A stretch of 64,000 nucleotides of DNA from Alphaproteobacteria bacterium HGW-Alphaproteobacteria-18 (GTDB lineage Bacteria; Pseudomonadota; Alphaproteobacteria; Caulobacterales; Hyphomonadaceae): NCBI GenBank assembly GCA_002841155.1, contig PHEH01000014.1:181147-245146 (forward strand), in the 5' to 3' direction. The notes beneath the pieces were generated by a model. It saw nothing but the letters and a program-made list of their open reading frames with translations. It was not told the origin of the DNA and ran no database searches. The position numbers and the translations under genes are program-made. Of the stretch, positions 33,718 through 42,681 are shown in pieces. How positions within the stretch are numbered: position 1 is the stretch's first letter; each line of letters starts with the position of its first letter.

Positions 33718-34305
33718 CTAGAAGATGCGTTCACCTATCCGAATCGTATCGCCCGGTTTTACCACGGTCGAGGGGGTGAGATCGTAGGCGATCTCCTGGT
33801 CGGCCTCGATGCTCTTGATATAGACGGCACGTTTGTTCGCCCGGTAGGTGAATCCCCCCGCTGCGGCCACGGCGTTCTGAACCGTCAGTCCACTGGTATA
33901 GGGGTACTCGCCCGGCCGGCCTACCTCGCCAAGAATGTAATACGGGCGATAGTTAATGACCTCAGCGCTCACGCGCGGGTTGAGAACGTAACCGTCAGAC
34001 AGGCTCTCGGCGATGGCGTTCTCCAGTTCGATCGTGGAGAGGCCGATCGCGCGGACCGTGCCGATAAGGGGCATCGAGATCGAGCCGGTGCCATCCACCT
34101 CGAATTCACCCGACAGGGTCGGGTGGCCAAAGACCGTCACGCGAAGCCGGTCACTGGAGCCGAGGGCGTAGGCGGTCGCAAGTTGCGATTGCGTGGTTAC
34201 ACCGGCATCGCGGGCGCCCACGGTGGGGCTGGTTGTCCCACACGCAGAAACCATCATACCGAAGGCTAAGGCCAGAATGGCCAGAAAGGAGCGAAGCGTC
34301 AGCAT
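33718..34305 (-). CDS. Polysaccharide export lipoprotein (Wza/OPX family, short form)
   Basis: A 195-residue outer-membrane polysaccharide export protein. The signal peptide ends in a lipobox (MMVSAC). The poly-export domain has LGSSDRLRVTVFGHPTLSGEF and VDGTGSISMPLIGTV, followed by one SLBB-like domain (YYILGEVGRPGEYPYTSGLT). It lacks the C-terminal transmembrane helix of E. coli Wza, like many alphaproteobacterial OPX proteins. ATG 34305 is chosen over 34332 because it starts directly at the signal. Confidence 0.92.
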   Translation of the reverse strand: MLTLRSFLAILALAFGMMVSACGTTSPTVGARDAGVTTQSQLATAYALGSSDRLRVTVFGHPTLSGEFEVDGTGSISMPLIGTVRAIGLSTIELENAIAESLSDGYVLNPRVSAEVINYRPYYILGEVGRPGEYPYTSGLTVQNAVAAAGGFTYRANKRAVYIKSIEADQEIAYDLTPSTVVKPGDTIRIGERIF

Positions 34306-34370
34306 GCGGCAGGGTCTCCTGAATTCATTCACAGGGATGACGTAGTCCCGTGATCCATAATCACTAGAAT

Positions 34371-35294
34371 TTACGTGTTAAGGAAAGCAACATCTGTGCC
34401 GAAAAGCCGTGCTGCTGACAGGCGCCCCGTCAGGAAAGCGCCCGTATCAAGGCCAATCCTGCGGTCGTCTCTATAGATTGCGTCTTCCGGCGTGTGGCCG
34501 TGAACGACCAGGTGATCAAACGCAGCTGCGTCATCCAGAAACTCCTCACGGATCCACAGCATGTCCCGCTGGGTCTGCTCGTTGAGGCTGATTCCCGGCC
34601 GCAGGCCCGCATGGACGAACAGGTAGTCGCCGGCCACATGATAGGATTTGAGGGTTTGCAGGAAGCTGAGATGTGTCTCGGGCAGCCGCTCGCGGAAATC
34701 ATTCCAGAGCTTGGCCCAGGCATCGCGCACCTTGGCCATCTCTTCATGCGAATTCAGGCTGGCGCGGGTGTTGGGGGGCGCAAAACCATAAGAATAGAGC
34801 GTCTCTCCGCCGCCGAACCGGGCCCATTGCGTACCGAAACTGACCTCCTGCAAGAAGCGCAACAGCGCCTCTTCATGGTTCCCAAGCAGGAAAACCGGAT
34901 CATACCGGTCAAGCGCGCCACTGGCGAAATACTCGATCACGTCGCGTGATTGCAGCCCGCGGTCGATATAGTCCCCAAGGAAAATGATCTGCGGTTTGAC
35001 GCCTTCGGGCAGCTGGGCAGCATCGGCATCAATCAGCTCGATCAGGCGTACCAGCAGGTCCATCCGTCCATGAATGTCGCCGACCGCGTAGAGACACAGC
35101 CCCTCCGGGGCATGGGTCACCCGCTGTGGCAGGGCTGGAGAGGGGGCGATATCGCGTGTCTGACGATTGGAATCGTCGCGATCCACGACCCGGAACTGGG
35201 ACAGCAGATTGCGCCGCGCCGCGTCCGCCGACCGGGTCAGCTGTCCGAAGCGCGCTCTGAGCGCATCTGTTAGCTTTCCTCTGGTCACAGCCAT
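34371..35294 (-). CDS. PPP-type metallophosphoesterase
   Basis: A 307-residue calcineurin-like phosphatase. All metal motifs are intact: VGDIHGRMD, FLGDYIDRG, LLGNHEEA, FVHAGLRPG and VVHGHTPED. This order is that of bacterial serine/threonine (or diadenosine tetraphosphate-type) phosphatases. It lies inside an exopolysaccharide cluster, 65 bp upstream of the wza-like gene and 68 bp after the glycosyltransferase, so dephosphorylation of a polysaccharide-assembly protein is possible. That role is inferred from position only. Confidence 0.88.
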   Translation of the reverse strand: MAVTRGKLTDALRARFGQLTRSADAARRNLLSQFRVVDRDDSNRQTRDIAPSPALPQRVTHAPEGLCLYAVGDIHGRMDLLVRLIELIDADAAQLPEGVKPQIIFLGDYIDRGLQSRDVIEYFASGALDRYDPVFLLGNHEEALLRFLQEVSFGTQWARFGGGETLYSYGFAPPNTRASLNSHEEMAKVRDAWAKLWNDFRERLPETHLSFLQTLKSYHVAGDYLFVHAGLRPGISLNEQTQRDMLWIREEFLDDAAAFDHLVVHGHTPEDAIYRDDRRIGLDTGAFLTGRLSAARLFGTDVAFLNT

Positions 35295-35362
35295 CTAAGT
35301 ATCCCCGGAAGCTATCAACCTATCCAATTAACCTTGTGAAACCAAGAAAACCGCTGTCAGTT

Positions 35363-36388
35363 TTAGCGCTTTCCGGCAACACTTTGCCAAGTAAATCCGA
35401 CCGCCCAGGCCAGATGCATAGTCCCGGCCGCGAGGCCCGACATCAGCCCGCAGGCGGATTTGTGCTTCAGTGCCAAAGCTCCCGAAGCACCCGCCAGTAA
35501 GCTGAGATACCCTGCCGGAAGCATAAGGGCCTGCCATTGGAACAGGCCGGCAATGAGCCCCGTAACGCAGGCTACCAAGATCAAAATGGGCATGGCCTGG
35601 CGCAGTTTCAATTGGCAATGATTCTTACGCAAGTTCCGTGCGCGGCCTTTACCATAGTTGAAATACTGCCGGGCCAGTGCCCGGACCGACCCGCGCGGCA
35701 CGTATCGGATGCGGATATCGGCATCGAGCCAGACTTTTCCGCCTGCCAGATGCAGACGGTGATCGTACTCCCCGTCTTCGTTATGCGAGAACGTCTCGTC
35801 ATAGCCGCCAACTTTCCTGAACCAGTCGATATCGAAGCCGGCATGGTGGCCATGATCGACATATTGCGACTTCCGGCCGCCGCGATGTATAGAGCCGCCT
35901 GATCCGATCAGGGTATCGACCACCCAGGCATTGGCCTTCTCGAAGCAGGTCTCCCCTTCTGCGTCCATCGGGACCACCACAGAGGCGGCCCCTGTGCGCA
36001 GGAGGGTTTCGACGACATGCAGGATGAAGTTCTGAGGATAGACCGAGTGCGCGTCGCAGCGCACCAGCCATCGCGTATGGTCGCCCGTATGGGTGGCGGC
36101 GGCCAGGTTCACGGCGGCCGATTGAAGGCGCTTGGGGTTTTCCAACAGGCGCAGGTTCGGGAACTCGGCCATCAGGCGTTTCACGATCGTGACGGTTTCG
36201 TCAGTGCTTCCGCCATCGGCGATGGTCAGCGGAATGAGACGCAGCAGCGGGCTGCCCTGCATCAGCGAGCGCACGCATGTTTCAATATGGCGCGCTTCAT
36301 TCAGCGCCGGGATGACCGCCAGAATGGAGGCCGGGTCCACGCCCAGCGGCGCTGGCTTGAAACTTGCGGTGTTGATCGAGGTCAGCAT
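35363..36388 (-). CDS. Glycosyltransferase family 2, ExoA-like
   Basis: A 341-residue GT-A glycosyltransferase resembling ExoA, the beta-1,3-glucosyltransferase of succinoglycan synthesis. Motifs: AVIPALNEARHIETCVRSL, the nucleotide-sugar ADGGSTDET, the DxD-equivalent RCDAHSVYP and the acidic SHNEDGEYDHRLH. Two or three C-terminal membrane helices follow (MPILILVACVTGLIAGLF). Two starts are possible, ATG 36388 and ATG 36490; the shorter matches ExoA length. It heads the GT2-phosphatase-Wza unit. Confidence 0.88.
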   Translation of the reverse strand: MLTSINTASFKPAPLGVDPASILAVIPALNEARHIETCVRSLMQGSPLLRLIPLTIADGGSTDETVTIVKRLMAEFPNLRLLENPKRLQSAAVNLAAATHTGDHTRWLVRCDAHSVYPQNFILHVVETLLRTGAASVVVPMDAEGETCFEKANAWVVDTLIGSGGSIHRGGRKSQYVDHGHHAGFDIDWFRKVGGYDETFSHNEDGEYDHRLHLAGGKVWLDADIRIRYVPRGSVRALARQYFNYGKGRARNLRKNHCQLKLRQAMPILILVACVTGLIAGLFQWQALMLPAGYLSLLAGASGALALKHKSACGLMSGLAAGTMHLAWAVGFTWQSVAGKR

Positions 36389-36587
36389 GCGTGTCCGGTC
36401 TATGAGGCCATAGGGTTTGGGGAGGTCAGCAAGTTCCGTTCCATCTTGATGGAACGGGAAATGAACCCTGACAATTGCCGCCGGGCTCATTTCAGACGCA
36501 ATTCCCGCGAGGCTGCCCTCGCGAAAGGCTTGCCGTGGACTGCGGACATCATACTGTAGCGAAGAACGATAATCTTCGGAGGAAACG

Positions 36588-36878
36588 ATGATCGGCGTAG
36601 TCGCAAAACTGAGAATCCAGGACGGCAAACAGGCCGAGTTTGAACAGGTCGCCAAGGATCTGATGGCCAAGGTCAAGGCGAACGAGCCTGGCTGCCTCAC
36701 CTACCAGCTCTACAAGACCAAGGGTTCCTCCACCGAATATATCTTCATGGAGCAGTATGCCTCCTCCGACGCGCTGAAGTCCCACGGCCAGACCGACTAC
36801 TTCAAGGCCGCCGGTCCCAAGCTCGGCGCGGTCCTGGCTGGCGCGCCGGACATCCAGTATTTCGACATCGTCGAATAA
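36588..36878 (+). CDS. Antibiotic biosynthesis monooxygenase (ABM/YgiN-like) family protein
   Basis: A 96-residue ferredoxin-like dimeric alpha/beta barrel protein. MIGVVAKLRIQDGKQAEFEQVAKDL and NEPGCLTYQLYKTKGSSTEYIFMEQYAS match the ABM family, which includes the quinol monooxygenase YgiN. Substrate unknown. GGAGG lies just upstream of the ATG. It precedes a low-GC membrane protein gene by 14 bp. Confidence 0.9.
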   Translation: MIGVVAKLRIQDGKQAEFEQVAKDLMAKVKANEPGCLTYQLYKTKGSSTEYIFMEQYASSDALKSHGQTDYFKAAGPKLGAVLAGAPDIQYFDIVE

Positions 36879-36892
36879 GCGGAGCGGCGGGG

Positions 36893-37336
36893 ATGGAAAT
36901 TGGCGTGGGGCCGTCTATTGCGGTAGCTGCGGGGCTAGCCGTGGTAGCAATCATCTTGGTGTTGGTGCTAAAAAGTGTTCACGAGAGAGCACAGAAAGCC
37001 GACGACGATTCTCGGACTGCATTCGGCGTTATTGTTGAATTTATCTTACATATCTACAATCCGAATTCTTACAAATCTGCCAAAGCATTCCCAGTGCTGG
37101 CCGGCATGTGGGCCGATTTGATAGCATTTCGCGAAAACGTTACTAGCAGTTTCTTCTCGAATGTAGCCGCGATTTTCGTAGTCTTGGTTTTGGCAATTCT
37201 ATTGCTCTTAAAAATTATCCAGCCGGATGCTGGCCTGCCTCTTCTCGCTGCCGTCATTTCTTTCGTTCTCGGTCGCTCTTCCAACTCCGCGAGACGCGGC
37301 GTCAATACTGACAATTCTGATGGGGATGACAGATAA
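36893..37336 (+). CDS. Small membrane protein of unknown function
   Basis: A 147-residue product with TM helices at about 8-26 (SIAVAAGLAVVAIILVLVL), 88-106 (FFSNVAAIFVVLVLAILLLL) and a possible third at 112-126, plus an acidic tail (DNSDGDDR). Base composition is clearly more AT-rich than that of its neighbours. The TAA stop overlaps the next ATG (TAATG), so it is translationally coupled to the acyl-CoA dehydrogenase. No family is recognised; it looks like a recent insertion between metabolic genes. Confidence 0.62.
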   Translation: MEIGVGPSIAVAAGLAVVAIILVLVLKSVHERAQKADDDSRTAFGVIVEFILHIYNPNSYKSAKAFPVLAGMWADLIAFRENVTSSFFSNVAAIFVVLVLAILLLLKIIQPDAGLPLLAAVISFVLGRSSNSARRGVNTDNSDGDDR

Positions 37337-38559
37337 TGGACCTTTCGCTTTCTCCCGCCGATCTCGCTTTCCAGAAAGAAGTCCGCGCCTGGATCGCCGA
37401 GAATTTCGATGACGAACTGCGCGCCCGGATGGCACTCACCAAGAATGGCTATGTCGACAAGGCAAGCCAGGTGCGTTGGCAGAAGAAGCTCTATCAGAAG
37501 GGCTGGATCGCGCCCAACTGGCCAACCGAACATGGCGGTCCCGGTCTCACCGCCACCCAGCGCCACATCCTCCATGCCGAGCTTTCCGGCGCGGGCACGC
37601 CCAATGTCGCCCCGTTCGGCGTCTCCATGGTTGCCCCGGTGATCATGGCGTTCGGCAATGAGGCACAGAAGAAAGAACACCTTCCGAAAATCCTCTCCTC
37701 CGATGTCTGGTGGTGTCAGGGCTATTCGGAGCCCGGCGCGGGCTCAGACCTTGCCGGCCTCCAGATGAGCGCCGTGCGCGACGGGGACGAATACGTCCTC
37801 AACGGCTCGAAGATCTGGACGACGCTTGCCCAATGGGCCGACATGATCTTCTGCCTCGTGCGCACCAGCAAGGAAGGCAAGCCCCAGGAAGGCATCAGCT
37901 TCATCGTCTTCCCGATGAGCCTGCCGGGCATCACCATCCGCGCGCTCCCCACCCTGGACGGGCCGCCTGAAGGCCAGCACGAGATTAACCAGGTCTTCTT
38001 CGAGAATGTCCGCGTCAAGATCAAGGACGCGCTCATTGGCGAAGAGAATAAAGGCTGGACCTACGCCAAATACCTGCTCGAATTCGAACGCGGCAATGCT
38101 TACGCCTCTGGCTTGCGCAACATGCTGCGCAAGACCAAGAAGATCGCCTCCAAAGAGGTGGACGGCAACGAGCCGGTTATCCGCAATCCCGATTTTGCCC
38201 GCAAGCTCGCGCTTCTGGAAATGCGTATCGAGGCCATCGACGCCACCGAGCAGCGGGTTCTCTCCGCGCTTTCAGCGGGTCAGAATGTCGGCCCGGAAAG
38301 CTCGATGCTGAAATATCAGGGCTCTGACTGCCAGCAGGAAATCACCGAGCTGACGCTCGAGGCTGCCGGCCTCTATGGCAATCCCTTCATGCAGGACACA
38401 ATTGCCCTGGCGGAGCCCGGCTCGAACGCAAAGTCTCCGACACCGGAACACACGCTCACGGCGGCGCCAAGCTATTTCAACTACCGGAAAACATCCATCT
38501 ACGCCGGGTCCAACGAGATCCAGCGCAATATCATAGCGAAGATGGTGCTCGGCCTCTGA
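37336..38559 (+). CDS. Acyl-CoA dehydrogenase
   Basis: A 407-residue flavin-dependent acyl-CoA dehydrogenase. Motifs: GYSEPGAGSDLAGLQM, IWTTLAQWADMIF and the C-terminal SIYAGSNEIQRNIIAKMVLGL. This ending and the GPPEGQHEINQVFFENVRV region are typical of the large subfamily acting on acyl side chains of dicarboxylic acids or cyclic/steroid-like compounds (PimC-like). The usual Glu base is not in the EGT position used by short-chain enzymes. It lies upstream of an MFS symporter gene, a possible uptake partner. Confidence 0.9.
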   Translation: MDLSLSPADLAFQKEVRAWIAENFDDELRARMALTKNGYVDKASQVRWQKKLYQKGWIAPNWPTEHGGPGLTATQRHILHAELSGAGTPNVAPFGVSMVAPVIMAFGNEAQKKEHLPKILSSDVWWCQGYSEPGAGSDLAGLQMSAVRDGDEYVLNGSKIWTTLAQWADMIFCLVRTSKEGKPQEGISFIVFPMSLPGITIRALPTLDGPPEGQHEINQVFFENVRVKIKDALIGEENKGWTYAKYLLEFERGNAYASGLRNMLRKTKKIASKEVDGNEPVIRNPDFARKLALLEMRIEAIDATEQRVLSALSAGQNVGPESSMLKYQGSDCQQEITELTLEAAGLYGNPFMQDTIALAEPGSNAKSPTPEHTLTAAPSYFNYRKTSIYAGSNEIQRNIIAKMVLGL

Positions 38560-38598
38560 AGGCTCAGAAGCACCACACAAAAAAATCGGGAGGAATGA

Positions 38599-40044
38599 AT
38601 GGCGCTGACACAGTCAGGTAAGCCGGGCCTTTTCACGCGCCTATCGTTTGGAATCGGCGGCGCTGCGGATGGCATCAAGAATAACGGCTTCGACTATGCC
38701 TTGCTGTTCTTCTACAGCAACATCATGGGCGTCGATGCGGGCCTGGTCGGCCTCGCGCTGCTGATCGCCCTGGTGATCGATGCGGTTTCCGATCCCGTCG
38801 TCGGCTACTGGTCGGACAATATGCGCACCCGCTTCGGACGCCGCCACCCCTTCATGTATGCGGCCCTCATCCCCACCGCGGTCACCTACTTCCTCACCTG
38901 GAACCCGCCCGAAGGCATGACCGGCAATGATCTCTTCCCCTGGCTGGTGGCAACCACCATCCTGGTGCGGATCAGCTTTACCTTCTACGATGTGCCGAGC
39001 TCCGCCCTGTCGGCAGAGCTCACCTCCGACTATGACGAGCGTACCTCGCTCATGTCGCTGCGCTATTTCTTCGGCTGGTTCGGCGGCCTGACGATCCAGA
39101 TCCTGCTCTTCCGCTTCCTGCTGGTGCCGACGGAGGAAATCCCCGTCGGTGTCTTCAACATCGAAGGCTGGAACACCTACGGCACGGTCGCGGCGGTCTG
39201 CATCCTGCTGGCTGTTTTCATCTGCGCCGCCGGTACGCACAGCCACATTCCGAACCTGAAAGCCGCTCCGCCGGCGCGTAACCTCACCATCGGGCGAATC
39301 TTCGCGGAAATCTTCGAGACGATCTCAAACCCGTCCTTCCGCGCGCTGTTCATCGCCACCCTTTGCGGCCTGATCGCCACCGGCATTTCGGCAACGCTGA
39401 ACCAGTATATCAACACCATCTTCTGGGAGTTCGATAACACCCAGATCGCCAACCTCACCATGGGCGTCTATATCTCGGCCATCCTTGCGCTGATCATCGC
39501 CCCCCTCGTTGGCAAGACCTTCGGCAAGAAGCGCGGCGCCATGACCATCGGCGCGCTCGCCTTCGCCATTGCGCCGCTTCCGGTCTTCCTGCGCCTCTTC
39601 GGGCTCCTGCCGCCCAATGGATCGGATGAGCTGTTCATCTTCATCATCTCGATCACGATCTTCGACCTTTCCCTCATCATCGCCACGCAGATGCTGCTCG
39701 GCTCGATGGTTGCGGATATTGTCGAGGATTCAGAGCTCCAGACAGGCCGGCGTTCGGAAGGCATCTTCTTTGCCGGTATCAGCTTCATCCGCAAACTCTC
39801 GCAAGGCGCAGGGGTCATCACCGCCTCAATGGTGCTTGCCGTCGCCGGTCTGTCGCAGGGCGGGGGCGTTGACGCCGCCACGCCGGAAGAGATTCGCATG
39901 CTCGGCTGGGGCTATGGCATCTCCCTGATCACCGCCTGGACCCTGATGCTCATCTGCATCAGCTTCTACCGGATCAGTCGTGAGAGCCATGAAGACAACC
40001 TCGCACAGCTGAAAGTGCGGCAGGCAGAGCAGGATGCGCAATAA
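38599..40044 (+). CDS. MFS transporter, GPH cation symporter family
   Basis: A 481-residue, 12-TM major facilitator of the glycoside-pentoside-hexuronide:cation symporter type. N-terminal SFGIGGAADGIKNNGFDYAL and DAVSDPVVGYWSDNMRTRFGRRHPFMY (the loop 2-3 signature) are diagnostic. Family members import sugars with Na+ or H+, but alphaproteobacterial members beside acyl-CoA dehydrogenases may carry other solutes. AGGAATGA overlaps the start; it lies 39 bp after the dehydrogenase. Confidence 0.88.
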   Translation: MALTQSGKPGLFTRLSFGIGGAADGIKNNGFDYALLFFYSNIMGVDAGLVGLALLIALVIDAVSDPVVGYWSDNMRTRFGRRHPFMYAALIPTAVTYFLTWNPPEGMTGNDLFPWLVATTILVRISFTFYDVPSSALSAELTSDYDERTSLMSLRYFFGWFGGLTIQILLFRFLLVPTEEIPVGVFNIEGWNTYGTVAAVCILLAVFICAAGTHSHIPNLKAAPPARNLTIGRIFAEIFETISNPSFRALFIATLCGLIATGISATLNQYINTIFWEFDNTQIANLTMGVYISAILALIIAPLVGKTFGKKRGAMTIGALAFAIAPLPVFLRLFGLLPPNGSDELFIFIISITIFDLSLIIATQMLLGSMVADIVEDSELQTGRRSEGIFFAGISFIRKLSQGAGVITASMVLAVAGLSQGGGVDAATPEEIRMLGWGYGISLITAWTLMLICISFYRISRESHEDNLAQLKVRQAEQDAQ

Positions 40045-40151
40045 CCGGCGCCTCTCATCGCGGGGGGCGGAAACGCTCCCCTGCGGCGGTATGACCTGTC
40101 TGAAATGTCATCTGGGCGCGATTGCGCCATAATTCGCTCCGCAATAGAGCC

Positions 40152-41597
40152 ATGTTCATGACCCATCTCATGATCATGACCCGACACGTTTCCAAGCTGC
40201 TTGCGGCCGCCTGCCTTGCCGCGCTTATGGCGCTGATGATGGCCATCATGCCCGTCTTTGCCCAGGAGGCTTCAGATGGCGCCGCCGATGAGCGCGTGCC
40301 CGCCTCCACCAGTGAGATCAGCCTCACCTTCGCTCCCCTCGTGCGCCAGGCCTCGCCGGCCGTCGTCAACGTCTATTCAGAGAAAAATGTCGCTCAGCGC
40401 GGCATGACGCTGGAACAGATGATGTTCGGCGTTGCCCCGCAAAGCCGCGTGCAGAACTCGCTTGGCTCCGGTGTCATCGTCGGCGCGGACGGCATCATCG
40501 TCACCAACAACCACGTCATCCAGGGCGCCGACACCTTCCGCGTCGTCCTCAGCGACCGGCGCGAATACCCCGCCGAGCTGCTCCTGGGCGATGAGCGCAC
40601 AGACCTCGCCGTCCTGAAGATCAACACCGAGGGCCGCGCCCTGCCGGTGCTGCCCTTTGCCGATACGCGCGATTCGCAGGTCGGCGATCTCGTCCTCGCC
40701 ATCGGTAACCCCTTCGGCGTCGGCCAGACCGTCACCAACGGCATCATCTCGGCCACCGCGCGCACCGATGTCGGCATCAATGACTACTCTTTCTTCATCC
40801 AGACGGACGCAGCCGTGAACCCCGGTAATTCGGGCGGCGCGCTCATCAACACGCGCGGCCAGCTTGTCGGCGTCAACACGGCGATCTTTTCGCGCACCGG
40901 CGGCTCGGTCGGCATCGGCTTTGCGATCCCGGCTGAAATGGTCAAGCGCGTGGTCGATGCCGCCGTCAATGGCGGCACTTTCGTGCGCCCCTGGCTTGGC
41001 CTCGCCGCCCAGTCCGTCAGCTTCGACATCGCCAAGGCGCAGGGCCTCGATCGTCCGATCGGCGTAATGGTCACCGAAGTCTATCCCGGCGGCCCGGCCG
41101 AAAGCGCCGGCCTGCGCCGCGGCGACCTCGTCACCGCGATTGATGACCGGGAAGTGTTTGATGAGAAGGGCCTGAAATTCCTCGCCGCCATCCGCAATCC
41201 CGGCGAGCGCGCCAAACTCTCCGTGCTGCGCGGCGGTAAGGCCCAGACCATCAACGTGACCGTCGAGCCCCCCCCCGGCGCCACCGAGGCAGACGTTGTC
41301 CTTCTCACCAATGGCTCGGTCTTCAACGGCGCCCGCGTGATCGAACTTTCCCCGCGCCTCGCCGAAGAAAACGGCCTCGATCCCTTCACGCGCGGCTCGG
41401 GCATCTATGTCCACTCGGTCACCCGCGGCACCATCTCGCGCAACTATTTCCGCCCGGGCGACATCATTCGCTCCGTAAACGGAAAACAGACCAAGACGGT
41501 CAAGGAAATCCAGGACGTCCTGAAACAGAACACCCGCGAATGGGATATCGAAATCGAACGCAACGGCCGCGTGGTGCGGGGCACCGTGCGGACCTGA
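40152..41597 (+). CDS. Periplasmic Do-like serine endoprotease (DegP/DegQ family)
   Basis: A 481-residue S1C protease/chaperone. A long hydrophobic signal with several upstream Met codons (MIMTRHVSKLLAAACLAALMA) leads to cleavage near VFAQEAS. The catalytic triad is visible: His in TNNHVIQGAD, Asp in DERTDLAVLK, Ser in NPGNSGGALIN. Two PDZ domains follow (about 270-370 and 390-480, the second with IYVHSVTRGTISRNYFRPGD). The start is uncertain among ATGs 40152-40176; TTG 40122 is unlikely. A repeat element lies 14 bp after the stop. Confidence 0.92.
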   Translation: MFMTHLMIMTRHVSKLLAAACLAALMALMMAIMPVFAQEASDGAADERVPASTSEISLTFAPLVRQASPAVVNVYSEKNVAQRGMTLEQMMFGVAPQSRVQNSLGSGVIVGADGIIVTNNHVIQGADTFRVVLSDRREYPAELLLGDERTDLAVLKINTEGRALPVLPFADTRDSQVGDLVLAIGNPFGVGQTVTNGIISATARTDVGINDYSFFIQTDAAVNPGNSGGALINTRGQLVGVNTAIFSRTGGSVGIGFAIPAEMVKRVVDAAVNGGTFVRPWLGLAAQSVSFDIAKAQGLDRPIGVMVTEVYPGGPAESAGLRRGDLVTAIDDREVFDEKGLKFLAAIRNPGERAKLSVLRGGKAQTINVTVEPPPGATEADVVLLTNGSVFNGARVIELSPRLAEENGLDPFTRGSGIYVHSVTRGTISRNYFRPGDIIRSVNGKQTKTVKEIQDVLKQNTREWDIEIERNGRVVRGTVRT

Positions 41598-41611
41598 GTG
41601 CCCACCTGACC

Positions 41612-41735
41612 GTGCCCCACCCCAACCCTCCCCGCCAGCGGGGAGGGGGGCTGTTGCTCAATAAGGCGAGCTAACCCCACCAGCCGTACAACCAGCCCCC
41701 TCCCCATGACGATGGGGAGGGCTGGGGTGGGGCAC
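41612..41735. repeat. Nested inverted-repeat element, copy 2
   Basis: A 124-bp element bounded by GTGCCCCACCCC (41612) and GGGGTGGGGCAC (ending 41735). The arms of about 42 bp are inverted copies, and each is itself palindromic: CCCTCCCC-GCCAGC-GGGGAGGG on the left, and CCCTCCCCAT-GACG-ATGGGGAGGG on the right. The internal spacer differs from that of copies 1 and 3. It begins 14 bp after the degP-type stop. Confidence 0.9.
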
Positions 41736-41784
41736 AGTGAGGGCAGAGCGCAACGCTATGGCATAACGCCAGGTACTGCGTGTC

Positions 41785-42621
41785 TCAGGCCGCCCCGATC
41801 GTCGTCCGGTGCAGCAGCCGGTCATGCCCGGCATAGCCGCCCGTCGCCATGTGCAGCGTGCAGCGATTGTCCCACATCAGCAGCATGCCTTTTTCCCAGC
41901 GATGGCGGTACTGAAACTCCGGCCGTGTCTGCCAGCGGTAAACCTCCGTTACCAGTTCCCAGCCTTCCGCCTCGTCCATGCCGTCCACGCCGACGATATA
42001 GCCCGCGCAGCCAAACAGGCTCTCGCATCCTGTCTCGGGGTGCACACGAATGAACGGATGGGCCTGCGTGGCGTCGGCGTCTTCCGAATAGCGGATGTCC
42101 ATGCTGCGGCCGGTGTCGCCCGCGCCATACATGCCTTGGGGGGAATAGCCATTCTTGGCCGAATGGATGGCCTTCTTCCCCTCGATCCGCCGGCGCAGAT
42201 CCTCTGGCATCTCCGCCAGCGCCTTATACTGGTTGATGAACAGCGTATCCCCGCCAACGGGCGGAATGGTGATGCCATAAAGGCAGGTGCCCTGGGGCGG
42301 GGTTGCCTGAAAGCTCCAGTCTGAATGCCAGGTTTCGGCAAAGATCGGTGAGGTTTCATCCGCCGCCCGTTTTACCGCGATGATATGCTTGCGCCCCGGT
42401 ATCGGCGCAATGAACGGATCATCCCCAAACGGCCCGAAGGCGCGGGTAAAGCGTTCCAGATCATCATCGCTCAAATCCTGATCAGGAAAACAGACCACCT
42501 GATGGTCGAGCCATATCTTGCGGATCTCTGCGGCAAGTTCCGCCGATACCGGTTTCGACAAATCCAGCCCGCGGACTTGCGCGCCACACGCCATATCTGA
42601 AGGGGTTACAGTCAGGGTCAT
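41785..42621 (-). CDS. TauD/TfdA-family Fe(II)/2-oxoglutarate dioxygenase
   Basis: A 278-residue dioxygenase. Metal-binding His and Asp are in AETWHSDWSFQATPP, the distal His in MWDNRCTLHMATGGY, and the 2-oxoglutarate Arg follows in HDRLLHRTTI. ATG 42621 has GGGAGGA upstream; the track-like extension to 42645 is not needed. It is divergent from the rarA gene, with a 60-bp shared promoter region. The substrate is unknown. Confidence 0.88.
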   Translation of the reverse strand: MTLTVTPSDMACGAQVRGLDLSKPVSAELAAEIRKIWLDHQVVCFPDQDLSDDDLERFTRAFGPFGDDPFIAPIPGRKHIIAVKRAADETSPIFAETWHSDWSFQATPPQGTCLYGITIPPVGGDTLFINQYKALAEMPEDLRRRIEGKKAIHSAKNGYSPQGMYGAGDTGRSMDIRYSEDADATQAHPFIRVHPETGCESLFGCAGYIVGVDGMDEAEGWELVTEVYRWQTRPEFQYRHRWEKGMLLMWDNRCTLHMATGGYAGHDRLLHRTTIGAA

Positions 42622-42681
42622 TTTATATTTCCTCCCAGTCCCCACCTTACCACGCCCCGTCCAAAGTCCTAGAAGACAGTC

